The notes below the pieces were generated by a model. It did no database searches. It was not told the DNA's origin and saw only the letters and a program-made list of their open reading frames with translations. From NCBI GenBank assembly GCA_019322895.1, contig JAHWHZ010000001.1:620001-684000 (forward strand): a stretch of DNA of 64,000 nt, given 5' to 3'. This DNA comes from Candidatus Woesearchaeota archaeon. Its GTDB lineage: Archaea > Nanobdellota > Nanobdellia > Woesearchaeales > ARS49. Made by a program: the position numbers and the translations under genes. Below, piece by piece: positions 8,485 to 17,199 of the stretch; position 1 is the first letter of the stretch, and every line of letters starts with the position of its first letter.

Positions 8485-10233
8485 ATGATAAGGCAGCCTA
8501 TTGTGGCCATAATGGGCCACGTGGATCATGGAAAGACTTTGCTTCTTGATAAGATTAGGGGTACGGCTGTTGCAGCTAAAGAGCATGGCGGTATAACACA
8601 AGCCATTGGCGCTTCTATAATTCCGATTGATACAATTAAGAAAGTGTGCGGAAACCTTTTGAGCAATATCAAGGTGACTATTCCTGGCCTGCTGTTTGTT
8701 GACACTCCTGGACACGCTGCTTTCAACAGCTTAAGGAAAAGAGGCGGCAACCTTGCTGATATTGCCATCCTTGTTGTTGATGTCAATGAAGGATTCAAGC
8801 CCCAGACAATAGAATCAATGGAGATATTGAAGGCTTTCAAGACTCCTTTCATAATTGCTGCTAACAAGATTGACTTGATTTCTGGATGGAGGCCTGATAA
8901 GGGGCCTATTTTAAAGAAGATTTCAGAGCAGAATGATCAGGTTCAGCAGGAATTAGACAAGAAGATTTATGAAGTTGTCGGCAAGGTGTATGAGATGAGC
9001 CTTGAGGCAGAGCGCTTTGACAGGGTGAGTGATTACACAAAGCAGATTGCTATTGTTCCTACCTCTGCTGTCACAGGAGACGGCATTCCAGAGTTATTGA
9101 TGGTTCTAACCGGTCTTGCCCAGAAATTTCTTGAGAAGCGGCTGCAGGTAGACATAAAGAAAGCTGCGCAAGGAACTGTTTTAGAGGTCAAGGAAGAGCG
9201 CGGGCTTGGAAAGACAATGGACACTATAATCTATAACGGCTCTTTGAAAGTAGGAGATAATATTGTTGTTGGTGGAATGGCAGGCCCTATTTCTGCTAAA
9301 GTCAAGGCTTTGTTCTTGCCAGCCCCATTAGCTGAGATGCGGGAGAAAAGAACAAAGTTCAAGTCAGTCAAGGAAGTGCATGCTGCTAATGGCGTGAAGA
9401 TTGTTGCTCCTGGAACAGAGGATGTTGTTTCTGGCATGCCTTTGAAAGGAGCAGGTGATGATTTAGAGAAAGCCAAAGAAGAGGTGCAGAGCGAAGTTAA
9501 AGAGGTCTTGACAGAAGCCACCTCAAAAGAAGGCATTATTGTAAAGGCAGACAGTCTTGGCTCTCTTGAAGCTTTGGCTGTTTTACTTAAAGAAAAAGAT
9601 ATTCCTATACAGAAAGCATCTGTCGGCGTGATAACAAAGAGGGATTTGTCAGATGCAGAGGCAAATTATGAAAAAGATCCATTAAGAGCAGTTATTCTTG
9701 GATTTAATATTCCTATGCCGGAGAATGTTCCAGAGCATGTCAAGGTGATTGCTCATCCTGTTATCTATAAGGTCATTGAGGATTATGAAGAATGGGTTGA
9801 AAAGACCAAGAAAGACATGGAGCTTGCTGCAATGGGCGTTCTTACAAAACCCTGCAAGGTCAAGCTGTTGAAAGGTTATGTGTTCAGGCAGAATAATCCT
9901 GCTGTTGTTGGTATTGAGGTTATAACAGGCACGCTCACAAATAATATTCGGCTAATGAATCCAGACGGCAAGGTCTTGACAGGTGTCAAGGGAATGCAGC
10001 AAGAGCAGAAGAATATTGAGTCTGCTGAAAGAGGAAAGCAGGTTGCTATTTCACTGCCAGATGTAACAGTAGGAAGGCAGATAAAAGAAGGGGATATATT
10101 ATATTCATTTATTTCTGAAGATGATTTCCGCAAATTTAAAGAATACAAGCAGTATCTTACTGATGAAGAAAAAGATTTATTGAAAGAAATTGCAGAGATT
10201 ATGCGAAGAAATAATCCTGTGTGGGGGGTTTAA
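8485..10233 (+). CDS. infB: Translation initiation factor aIF5B
   Basis: This GTPase promotes ribosomal subunit joining during initiation. The 582 residues match the compact archaeal family. G1 is GHVDHGKT (residues 11-18), G3 DTPGH and G4 NKID, followed by the beta-barrel and C-terminal domains. A TATA box (TTTTTTATAAGG) lies about 30 bases upstream. The next gene starts two bases after the stop, so they are co-transcribed. Confidence 0.95.
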   Translation: MIRQPIVAIMGHVDHGKTLLLDKIRGTAVAAKEHGGITQAIGASIIPIDTIKKVCGNLLSNIKVTIPGLLFVDTPGHAAFNSLRKRGGNLADIAILVVDVNEGFKPQTIESMEILKAFKTPFIIAANKIDLISGWRPDKGPILKKISEQNDQVQQELDKKIYEVVGKVYEMSLEAERFDRVSDYTKQIAIVPTSAVTGDGIPELLMVLTGLAQKFLEKRLQVDIKKAAQGTVLEVKEERGLGKTMDTIIYNGSLKVGDNIVVGGMAGPISAKVKALFLPAPLAEMREKRTKFKSVKEVHAANGVKIVAPGTEDVVSGMPLKGAGDDLEKAKEEVQSEVKEVLTEATSKEGIIVKADSLGSLEALAVLLKEKDIPIQKASVGVITKRDLSDAEANYEKDPLRAVILGFNIPMPENVPEHVKVIAHPVIYKVIEDYEEWVEKTKKDMELAAMGVLTKPCKVKLLKGYVFRQNNPAVVGIEVITGTLTNNIRLMNPDGKVLTGVKGMQQEQKNIESAERGKQVAISLPDVTVGRQIKEGDILYSFISEDDFRKFKEYKQYLTDEEKDLLKEIAEIMRRNNPVWGV

Positions 10234-10234
10234 G

Positions 10235-10888
10235 ATGAAGAAATATAAGATAAGCATTGCTGAGGGCAGTGATGAACGCTTGAAAGGAGCTCTTGGTTAT
10301 GAACAAGAGCACACAATAGAGATGGGAAATGATTTCTTTAGGTTTTTTTATGAAAATAATCTTGACGATATTAATGCTAAAAGAAGCAGTCTATTCCAGA
10401 AAGTTAAAAAAGCTATTCTGGATAATAAGGACACAGACGTTGTTGTGGAGCTTCTGCATCATTCTGAAGGAACAGAAAGGTCTATTGCTTCAAGTATTCC
10501 TTTTCATTTAAGCATGTATGCTCTGCTGGTTAAGGATTTGATGCAAGAGCTGGCTCCTGATGCAAGTTATTCTTTTACTTATACTTTAGAGAATCCAAAG
10601 CCGAATATTCCGCCGCATCAAGACAAGCTTGAAAGCACTACTTGGGAACGGAATTACGTTCTAAGGATTGGGCCTGGCCTGGATAATAGTTTCAAGCTTG
10701 TGACGCAAAAAAAAGAGCGAGTAGAAGAGCCTGATCCAGATGATAAGACAAATAAAAAAACAATAACCGTGACAAAAATAAAAACATTAAGTGAGCATTT
10801 AATAAGCATCAAAGAGGTATCTGAACTTGAAGAAGTCGCTGAAACCGCTGGCAAGCAAGGACAAGAAACAGCTGTTGGCACTGATTAA
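10235..10888 (+). CDS. Hypothetical protein downstream of aIF5B
   Basis: The start is the ATG at 10235, right after the infB stop and preceded by a GGGGGG run that may act as ribosome binding site; a longer frame from 10190 would overlap infB. The 217-residue protein is acidic/basic mixed without a recognised domain. A region with NYVLRIGPGLDNSFKL could be a small beta domain. The end overlaps the next gene by 62 bases if that gene starts at 10827. It is likely in one transcript with infB. Confidence 0.65.
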   Translation: MKKYKISIAEGSDERLKGALGYEQEHTIEMGNDFFRFFYENNLDDINAKRSSLFQKVKKAILDNKDTDVVVELLHHSEGTERSIASSIPFHLSMYALLVKDLMQELAPDASYSFTYTLENPKPNIPPHQDKLESTTWERNYVLRIGPGLDNSFKLVTQKKERVEEPDPDDKTNKKTITVTKIKTLSEHLISIKEVSELEEVAETAGKQGQETAVGTD

Positions 10889-11294
10889 GGCTCAGTGGAC
10901 TGCTGATTTCAAGCCGGATTTTGTTTTCTTTAGGAATGAGAAGCAGAAAATCTATGTCATCCATAAGGATATTGCAAAAATAGATTTATCTGGGGCGAGG
11001 ATTAACACTGTTGGCATGTATTTCGGCGAGCAAAAGAAAGGAGAATTGAGATTAAGCATTGAAGGCTCTCAATTAATCGGCCCTTTGGCTAAGAAGAATG
11101 TTGTTGAACTTGATGAAAAAGAGGCTATTGCATGGCTGAGAGGAGAGGATTTAAACAAAGAAGGTGATTGGTCTGGCTTTGTCATCGTAAAACACAATGA
11201 TGATTATATGGGCTCTGGCAAATACACTGCAGACAAAAGACTGCTTAATTTTGTTCCAAAGGCAAGAAGATTGATTTCAGGAGAGCTTCCGTAG
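10827..11294 (+). CDS. RsmF/NOP2 C-terminal (PUA-like) domain protein
   Basis: The 155-residue protein ends in DYMGSGKYTADKRLLNF and VPKARRL, the signature of the C-terminal RNA-binding domain of rRNA m5C methyltransferases (COG3270), but it has no methyltransferase domain. Such stand-alone versions occur in archaea and probably bind rRNA or tRNA. The open frame begins with a TTG at 10827 inside the preceding gene; in-frame TTG codons further down (near 10880) are other possible starts, so the N-terminus is uncertain. Confidence 0.65.
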   Translation: MKKSLKPLASKDKKQLLALIKAQWTADFKPDFVFFRNEKQKIYVIHKDIAKIDLSGARINTVGMYFGEQKKGELRLSIEGSQLIGPLAKKNVVELDEKEAIAWLRGEDLNKEGDWSGFVIVKHNDDYMGSGKYTADKRLLNFVPKARRLISGELP

Positions 11295-11654
11295 TATTTG
11301 TTTAACATTTGGCGCGGTTTTTATTGTTTCAATTTCTTCTGGCTTTATCCAAATCAGTTCTTCAAATATTTCTTTTTCTTTTATTTCTGGTTCTTCTTCA
11401 TATTCTTCAATAAGAAAACCATAATCTGTTATTTTTTTGTTTTCAAATTCCATGCTTAGTTTTGCTATTTCCTTGTATTTAACAGGCAATATGCCTATTT
11501 CTTCTTTGAGTTCTCTTTTAAGGCAGTCTGTCGGGGATTCTCTTTTTTTTATTTTTCCGCCTGGAAATTCGTAATAATTTTTTGTAAATTTCTTTAATAG
11601 CAGTATTTTATTGTTTTTTATTATTACTCCATCAACTATCGTTATTGTTTCCAT
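11277..11654 (-). CDS. Nudix hydrolase
   Basis: The 125-residue protein carries a complete Nudix box: GGKIKKRE followed after seven residues by RELKEEIGI, matching GX5EX7REUXEEXGU. Nudix enzymes cleave nucleoside-diphosphate-linked substrates; the substrate cannot be told from sequence. The ATG at 11654 lies inside the 3' end of the upstream PUA gene (13-base overlap), so the two form an operon. Its 3' end overlaps the convergent gene ending at 11294 by 18 bases. Confidence 0.85.
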   Translation of the reverse strand: METITIVDGVIIKNNKILLLKKFTKNYYEFPGGKIKKRESPTDCLKRELKEEIGILPVKYKEIAKLSMEFENKKITDYGFLIEEYEEEPEIKEKEIFEELIWIKPEEIETIKTAPNVKQILRKLS

Positions 11655-12103
11655 AACTTATCTCCCACATAATGAATGTTCTTGATTACTTTTCCTGATT
11701 CTGTTGCTTTCATTTCCTCAGAATTCATCATTGCCTGCCCTATTGCAATTGGTTTTTTGTTATTTTCATCTATTATTGAAATAAAATCATCTTTTTCTAT
11801 TCCTTCTTCTATCTCTGTTATGCCTGGCCGCATCAAGTCAGCTCCAGAGGCAATGAACTTGACTGCGCCCATGTCAATTGTTACTTTCTTTAGAAAATTA
11901 TTTTTTAACAGCAGTTTTAGTGTTGGTATTATCTGCTTGTCTAAATAAAAAAAGCAAGGTTCTTTATCCAGTGTAACAACCTCAAACTCTTCTTTGACTA
12001 ATTCTACATTTGCTTTTTTGTCAAAGAAGTCTGCCACACCGTAAGAAGACTCTATCTCCTGGTTTATTTTCTTGATATCTGATTTGCTTAATTGTTTTCT
12101 CAT
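11642..12103 (-). CDS. PUA-domain RNA-binding protein, MCT-1/DUF1947-like
   Basis: The start is taken as the ATG at 12103 (MRKQLSKSDIKKIN); another in-frame ATG lies six bases upstream. Longer frames run into the divergent neighbour. The 153-residue protein has an N-terminal pre-PUA domain and a C-terminal PUA domain with VKFIASGADLMRPGI and ISIIDENNKKPIAIGQA. Eukaryotic MCT-1 relatives act with the ribosome in initiation or recycling, so a translation role is likely. It overlaps the Nudix gene start. Confidence 0.75.
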   Translation of the reverse strand: MRKQLSKSDIKKINQEIESSYGVADFFDKKANVELVKEEFEVVTLDKEPCFFYLDKQIIPTLKLLLKNNFLKKVTIDMGAVKFIASGADLMRPGITEIEEGIEKDDFISIIDENNKKPIAIGQAMMNSEEMKATESGKVIKNIHYVGDKLWKQ

Positions 12104-12144
12104 TATCATTAGTTTTATATAGTAATAATTTAAATTTTGTGCTA

Positions 12145-12984
12145 ATGAAACTGATTCCTGAGAAAAAATGGATAAAGAATTTAGTTGAGTTAGAGAAAGC
12201 CAGCAAGAAATCCACAAAGAAGCAGGTTGAAAAAGCCCTTGTTGAGGCTGTAAGGAAACGAATTCCTAAGAAAAAGTTTGGTGTTCTTTTGTCAGGTGGT
12301 GTCGATTCTTGCTTAATCGCCCTGCTTTGCCAGCAGGCTGGCGCAAAGTTCACCTGCTACACTGTGGGCATGCACGACTCTCCTGATATTCCTTGGGCAG
12401 CTGCATTTGCAAAGAAGTTCAAGATTCCGATAAAAGTAAAGACTTTTGATTTAGAGCAGATTGAAAAGCAATTCAAGAAAGCAAAAAAAGCATTAAAGCA
12501 CGTTGATATATTGTCTGTTGGTGTTGGCGCTGTTCTGCTTTCTGCTATTGAGATGGGAAAGAAGGATAAAATAAAGGATTTCTTTACAGGCCTCGGATCT
12601 GAAGAGATCTTTGCAGGTTATCATCATTATGAGGAAGCTAAAGATCCTCACGCAGAGTGCTGGAAAAGATTGAAGTCCTGCTGGAAAAGAGACCTGCGAA
12701 GAGATTGTGCAGTTGCAAATGCCATGAAAGTCAATCTGCTTGTTCCTTTTCTTGATGATGATTTGATAAAGACTGCAATGGGCATCTCAATCAAGAGAAA
12801 GATAAGCAAGAAAGAAAAGAAAATAATTCTTAGAGAGATTGCGCAGGACCTTGGCCTGCCTAAGAAGTTTGCCTGGCGCTCCAAGAAAGCTGCGCAGTAT
12901 GGCTCTTGGTTTGACAAGGCAATGTTTAAGCTTGCCAGAAGAAAAGGATATCAGTTTAAGCAGGATTACCTTGATGATTTGTAA
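12145..12984 (+). CDS. Stand-alone asparagine synthase-type ATP pyrophosphatase
   Basis: The protein (279 aa from the ATG at 12145; an in-frame GTG sits six bases earlier) contains only the synthetase domain of AsnB. The PP-loop SGGVDS binds ATP and GLGSEEIFAGYHHY is the family motif. The N-terminal glutaminase domain of normal AsnB is missing, so it would use ammonia or a partner for nitrogen. A homologous role in nucleotide or cell-wall-like modification is equally possible. It is the last host-like gene before the 13-20 kb island. Confidence 0.75.
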   Translation: MKLIPEKKWIKNLVELEKASKKSTKKQVEKALVEAVRKRIPKKKFGVLLSGGVDSCLIALLCQQAGAKFTCYTVGMHDSPDIPWAAAFAKKFKIPIKVKTFDLEQIEKQFKKAKKALKHVDILSVGVGAVLLSAIEMGKKDKIKDFFTGLGSEEIFAGYHHYEEAKDPHAECWKRLKSCWKRDLRRDCAVANAMKVNLLVPFLDDDLIKTAMGISIKRKISKKEKKIILREIAQDLGLPKKFAWRSKKAAQYGSWFDKAMFKLARRKGYQFKQDYLDDL

Positions 12985-12998
12985 TTTTTTCCTTAATT

Positions 12999-13016
12999 AT
13001 TTTCTATATAGAAAAT
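12999..13016. promoter_or_regulatory. 18-bp perfect palindrome beside terminator hairpin
   Basis: ATTTTCTATATAGAAAAT is a perfect palindrome. Read on the minus strand it lies just after the hairpin and U-tract at 13027-13084. A second copy of its 16-base core (17695-17710) lies in the same place after another minus-strand terminator. The flanking CTTAATT is also shared, in inverted orientation. Confidence 0.5.
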
Positions 13017-13026
13017 AAATAGCAAT

Positions 13027-13084
13027 AAAAAAGGCCGAGCTACAATGAACGTGCTTAGAAAGCGTGTCATTGTATCGGCCTTTT
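13027..13084 (-). terminator. Long hairpin with U-tract ending the RNA region
   Basis: Bases 13029-13038 (AAAAGGCCGA) pair with 13075-13084, and TACAATGA at 13041-13048 pairs with 13067-13074, giving at least 18 base pairs around a short loop. On the minus strand the stem is followed by TTTTTT; on the plus strand by TTTTC. It can therefore end transcripts from both sides, but the palindrome placement favours the minus strand. Confidence 0.55.
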
Positions 13085-14621
13085 CTTTATTTTTTTGAGG
13101 ATTTACAAGGCACACCAAGATTGGCATACCTCAACCCCGCTCAGACTTTGCGTCCTTGCTCGATCTCCCTTGGAGATGGTTAGACAATCAACCTGGGCCT
13201 CCTTTCCTTACTGCTGGCTGCCTATCGATATGGCCAATGCTGCATCCTTGCAGCGGGGTTGGCATTTTTGCCAGTTTGCCTTCTGGTGCCGATACGTCAG
13301 GCCCACATCTTCTTTTAGGCCTTCACGCGGCTCTTGGGCGTTAAGTTGAGGACAATCAATTTGTACCGTCCTTTCTGGCACAAAGCCAAAAATAATAAAA
13401 TAATCTTGTGCGAGCTATTTGCCCGTTATATTTAATAGCGAACCAGAATAACCAACAGGGTATTGGTAAAGGAAGGAAGCTTGCTGAACTTTTTCCCATT
13501 CTGGTTCGCCCGAATCTTAAAAGCAGGCTGGTTGAAGAAATTGTCTGCATCGTATGAGGGTATTGGAGAAATTCAAGAAAAAAGGCACTGCGCATGAAGC
13601 AGTTGTAGGAACAGCGCCTCACTTCTTGGAATGGTCCAGCCTGCCTGTTATCCAGCAGCATTCCCGGCTCTTTCCTTAATCCATCCTGTTTCCGATACAG
13701 GTCTGGAGAAGTACTTAACTTCCAGGCTGCCAGTGCTGGTTAATTTGTAAGGAGGGAGCAAGGATTGCTCCAAGCCCCCTCTGTCGTAAGACTTCGTTTC
13801 CTGTTCTTCTTCTTGATCTAGAGAAACTGTCTCAACCTGGCCATAAGCCTCCTTCGTCGGCTCAAAAGAAATATTGCAATAGGACCCAATGTCCTGTAAT
13901 CTTCAAAAAGCGGGCAAACCTAAAAACAAGTTTTAGGCCCACCCGCCAGGTTCGGACTCCCACTAGGATATTATCCCAATGGGTTTGCTGCCAGAATCAA
14001 CATCTCCCGCCTTTTACCTCAGAAGACTCCACTGGCAGCGGGCGGGCAACCGGATGGGTGGCCGGAAGCCCTAGGCGTGAATGAGGAGGTTAGGGTCCCT
14101 CTAATGGGTATAAGGAGAGCCTGGCGTGAGTGATCCGCACTCAGAGAACGTACAAGTACATTTTACAGCGCCGCCAGGCTCATTGTTTTTATGCGGGCAG
14201 GCTCCCCATGGGCCGAGGCTTTTCGGAGAGAGGGAGCCTGCCCTATGTAAGGGAAAGGAGTTTACAAAAGAAGCAGGGGTTGGCTGGCTTCCTACGAATC
14301 ATCTCTAAGTCAGGAAATGGGGCCGTAGGCGTGGCAGAAAACCCCCGCTTTATTCTCAAACCACCTGCATATTTTAGAGAGGAGGTTCTCATATGCAGGC
14401 GGAACTGGTTAAAGTGGGCGGAGTCAGAGGCTGAGTTGTGACCCCGCCCGTGTAAGGGAAAAGGTGTAGAGGATTCAAGGAACTCGCCTGCGCAAGACAG
14501 TTTGCTTGGTCCTCAATGGATTTCGCGCGGAAGGCCTGTTCGCGTTCCAGAGGACAGGAGACAGCTAAGCTGAATCTCCCCAAACCTTTGTGTCTTACGC
14601 AGGCGAGACGCGTTTTAAAGA

Positions 14622-14835
14622 TGCAGGCAGACTGTCCCGCATGTTTAGCAGCCTGCCTGCAAAGTCGTGCCTGAGTCCCACACGACTGTTTATACAAAAG
14701 GAGCAGCAGGCAGGTCGGCTCGCCCGTGGTGTGTAACCTGCCTGCCGCAGAGCGAGATGCTTCGAAAGCACCATCACTCGTCGCAAGTAAAGAAGCAGGC
14801 AGGTCGCTCCAGGGTGCTTTTTGCAACCTGCCTGC
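14622..14835. repeat. Three related hairpins with GCAGGCAG arms
   Basis: Three successive hairpins share nearly identical arms but have unrelated loops: 14622-14630 with 14653-14661; 14706-14715 with 14736-14745; 14795-14804 with 14826-14835. The last two have perfect 10-base arms, GCAGGCAGGT and ACCTGCCTGC. Similar linkers (ACAAAAG...AGCAGG) precede hairpins at about 14264, 14693 and 14785. They look like duplicated modules in the structured RNA. Confidence 0.7.
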
Positions 14836-14990
14836 TCAGCTCGATTCAGAGGCCCCCCTCTGACAATCCATGCCTGCACACGGCGAGTATGGGCATCCCT
14901 TCAATCGACAAGGCTCCTTTTTTCAAGGTCTCCCTGACGTTAGATGCCCGCTGGCCGGCCGCACACTGCCCTGCACAGGTCTTTGATTCA

Positions 14991-15100
14991 ATAGCAGATC
15001 CGAAAATGGTAGGCTGTTTCAGATCTGCTTCCAGCGAGGTCCTGTCGAACCGTTTTTTTATAGCAGACCCGAAGCTCGCACTATCTTCAGATCCGCTTGC
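14991..15100. repeat. Tandem pair of diverged hairpin modules
   Basis: Two units beginning ATAGCAGA(T/C)CCGAA and ending CAGATC(T/C)GCTT lie at 14991-15032 and 15060-15100. The first has perfect arms (14994-15000 with 15022-15028). Changes in the second keep most pairing through G-U pairs. Loops differ, as expected for duplicated RNA stems under structural selection. Confidence 0.55.
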
Positions 15101-15395
15101 ATGTCAATAACCCATGCACTAACGAGGGTTTGGGTTAGAGGAAGTAGTGCACAGGTTTGTTTTGCAAAAGCAGGCCCAGAACCGTTTCCAGACCTGCCGA
15201 GAGGGGTCACTAACCCTTAGAAAGGGTATATTGTATAACCCGCACGCTTTTGGTAGGGTACTAGAATGACTGTTCTTGTCGAGCTAGCGTGCAGGTAGAC
15301 AGTGAGATAGACATTCCATTGTGTTTCCCTCTTTTTCCGCGGTGTGTTTTTAAAGAAGTCTGAAGGGATTAACAATAAAACCTATAGAAAAAGGG

Positions 15396-15433
15396 GGTTT
15401 TCCGCAATTATTCGTTTTCTCGTCGATAACTGC
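15396..15433 (-). promoter_or_regulatory. 38-base element, copy 1, upstream of the RNA region
   Basis: It begins GGTTTTCCGCAAT on the plus strand and matches copy 2 (20082-20119) at 30 of 38 positions in the same orientation. It can form a stem, CAATTAT with ATAACTG, around the conserved loop CGTTTTnTCGTCG. It lies between the ATPase stop codon (15444) and the structured RNA, just as copy 2 lies before the small-protein operon. Read on the minus strand it starts with the stem and ends CGGAAAACC, which could serve as a BRE-like promoter element. Confidence 0.5.
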
Positions 15434-15443
15434 GCTCGCGTTT

Positions 15444-17198
15444 TCAGGCTTTTATGGCTTTCTTGCCCAGGTCAGTAAGCTGGATAGTTTTCTTCCAACC
15501 TTTTTGATCCTTGGTTTCTGCCACTTTGACAAAGCCCAAGCTTACGAGTTCTTGTTTAAGCTTGTTTCCTTTCCGGGCTGACAAGCCAAGAGACTCGTAC
15601 ACTTTTGCGACACCCATTCTGGGTTTTTTGTTGCAAAATCTCAAAAATTTTTTTTGTTCTTTTGCTAGTTCGTAGGAATGTGAAATTGGTTTAGTTGTTA
15701 AATCAATAGCAGAGCCTTTTGTCTTCACTCCGCTTCTTTTGCATATAAGGTCAACCTTTGATAATTGCTTTTTAAGGTTGTTAGTATCGCATCTCTCCTT
15801 GAATAGTCTAAGTGATTTGTTTTCCTTTATAATGTTTTTCATTTTTTGGGCCAGTTCTTTGTCACTCACCTGTTGTTTTTTGATGCCTGACAAGGGTACT
15901 TCCATTTCAAATGGTGCAAAATGCCTTTCTGCAAGCTTCACTATTGCAGTGCCTACTGGCAGCATTGTAAAGTAATTCCTGTTGTCCCTTATCTGCATCA
16001 GCCCTGATATGCAGTCAACATCCTGTGGCAGCATCTGCTGGAATGCTATGTTGCATGCGCTGTTTCCTGCAACTACGTCGCTTAATTTAGAGATGTGTTG
16101 GTCAAGGCATATCAGGCTTATTCCATATTCCCTGACTTCCCTGTATATCATCTCTGTGACGCTTTCTTTTATGAATGTGGTCTTGTCTTTCAGGAATATG
16201 TTGTGCGCTTCATCCACGAGTATTGCGCTCTTGAAGTCCTCTGTGCTGGATTCATCGCTTGCTTTCTTCAGCTTGTAGATGTATGTGAGTATGAATTCGC
16301 AGAAGAATTTCTTCTCTGCATTGCTTAATGAGTTCAGCTCAAAAAGAACTCTTTTGTCAAGCAGGTCTTCTACTTTTAGCGCGTATTTGTCTTTGCAGTT
16401 CACTGCAGCGCCAAAATGCCCGAATGTAAGTGCGTGTGCTATCCTTAATGCGCTTGTTATCCACTCAGAATCACGGCCTTTTTTGCCTTTCATGTCAGCT
16501 TCTTTTTCTTCTAACCTGTCTTTTATCTGGTGCCATGTAGGGTAGTTCTTGCTGCCGTTATAGACGCCAAAATCCCTGAATGCCCTGTCAACTGTTTCTG
16601 TGAGTATCTTGTGCACTCCATAGCTTGCAAAAAAGCTCTCTGTTATTAGGTCGCATAATAGGCCCACCCATTCTTTTGGATCCACTCCTGCTGGCGGCTC
16701 GTTTATGTTTATCCTGAATAAGTTGCTTACATTTGCATTTCCTACTGTGAAGCACAATAGTTTCTTGTCTTTTTTCAATAATGGCCTGAAGCTTCTTTTC
16801 CAGTCAAATACTATGAATGGCTTCTTTTTCTTGATTAGATCTTCGAGAATGATGAATGCAAGGTTTGTTTTTCCAGAGCCGCTCATTCCTGAGATGCACA
16901 CGTGCCTCACAAAATCATGCTCCCTCAGGCAGAATGGATTGAATTTCTTTTCAGCATACTTGATTGTTCCCAGCGGGTATTCTCCGTCCAGGTTCTCTGG
17001 CGGCAGTAAAAGCACTTTTTCGTCCAGTAATGATGTGTTAAGCTTTTTCTCAAACAAGGCATGCAGTGCTTTCTCTATCTCTGCTTTTGTCTCCCTGTCG
17101 TCTGCAAGCTTGTATCTCAGGTAGATTGAGTCTACTTTCTTGCCCATTATTGGCTTTAGTTTTTTGCAGATTTCCTCTACAGTAAGCGCTCTCAGCAT
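15444..17198 (-). CDS. HerA/VirB4-type ATPase with C-terminal winged helix
   Basis: The 584-residue protein has Walker A GMSGSGKT (residues 104-111), IVFDWKRSF after it, Walker B AILVDEAHN with D329-E330, and a Gln-containing motif (LDQHISKLSDVVAGNSACNI, 366-385), the layout of HerA/FtsK-superfamily translocases (DUF87 type). An N-terminal domain of about 95 residues precedes the motor, and residues 505-584 look like a winged helix for DNA or RNA binding. Family members pump DNA in conjugation, virus packaging or end resection. No NurA partner is adjacent (the window's nurA is 24 kb away). It starts one base after the coiled-coil gene and forms an operon with it. Confidence 0.8.
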   Translation of the reverse strand: MLRALTVEEICKKLKPIMGKKVDSIYLRYKLADDRETKAEIEKALHALFEKKLNTSLLDEKVLLLPPENLDGEYPLGTIKYAEKKFNPFCLREHDFVRHVCISGMSGSGKTNLAFIILEDLIKKKKPFIVFDWKRSFRPLLKKDKKLLCFTVGNANVSNLFRININEPPAGVDPKEWVGLLCDLITESFFASYGVHKILTETVDRAFRDFGVYNGSKNYPTWHQIKDRLEEKEADMKGKKGRDSEWITSALRIAHALTFGHFGAAVNCKDKYALKVEDLLDKRVLFELNSLSNAEKKFFCEFILTYIYKLKKASDESSTEDFKSAILVDEAHNIFLKDKTTFIKESVTEMIYREVREYGISLICLDQHISKLSDVVAGNSACNIAFQQMLPQDVDCISGLMQIRDNRNYFTMLPVGTAIVKLAERHFAPFEMEVPLSGIKKQQVSDKELAQKMKNIIKENKSLRLFKERCDTNNLKKQLSKVDLICKRSGVKTKGSAIDLTTKPISHSYELAKEQKKFLRFCNKKPRMGVAKVYESLGLSARKGNKLKQELVSLGFVKVAETKDQKGWKKTIQLTDLGKKAIKA

Positions 17199-17199
17199 T

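Larger units (their letters stand above)
13085..15395 (-). ncRNA. Candidate giant structured RNA (about 2.3 kb)
   Basis: No frame longer than about 147 codons occurs on either strand and none looks like protein. The sequence is far richer in G+C than host genes (40 of the 60 bases from 14041 are G/C). It is full of perfect stems: 13133-13141 with 13252-13260; 13438-13449 with 13498-13509 (12 bp); 13523-13531 with 13636-13644; 14117-14126 with 14072+100 region at 14172-14181, enclosing TGAGTG/CACTCA; 14195-14206 with 14232-14243 (12 bp); 14483-14492 with 14598-14607; 15242-15248 with 15286-15292. Stems are nested like those of a folded RNA. Minus-strand transcription is inferred from the upstream element (15396-15433) and the 3' hairpin. 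I find no rRNA, RNase P or SRP signature, so this is not a known RNA class I can name. Confidence 0.6.

Noticed and set aside
13940..13965. tRNA T-arm-like GGTTCGGACTCCCAC
   Set aside because: No acceptor or anticodon stem fits around it.
13900..14100. Possible rRNA, RNase P or SRP RNA
   Set aside because: A search by eye for the universal motifs of these RNAs on both strands found none; GGCCGGAAGCCC near 14060 is only superficially SRP-like.
14622..14835. CRISPR array
   Set aside because: The repeats are inverted within each unit, irregularly spaced and few, with no cas gene in the window.
13085..15110. Open frames of 60-147 codons in the 13-15 kb region
   Set aside because: They are Pro/Arg/Ser-rich, overlap on both strands, lack ribosome binding sites and run through perfect stems.
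15444..17198. HerA of the NurA-HerA resection complex
   Set aside because: It lies in the island with small membrane genes, lacks rad50/mre11/nurA neighbours and has a C-terminal winged helix.
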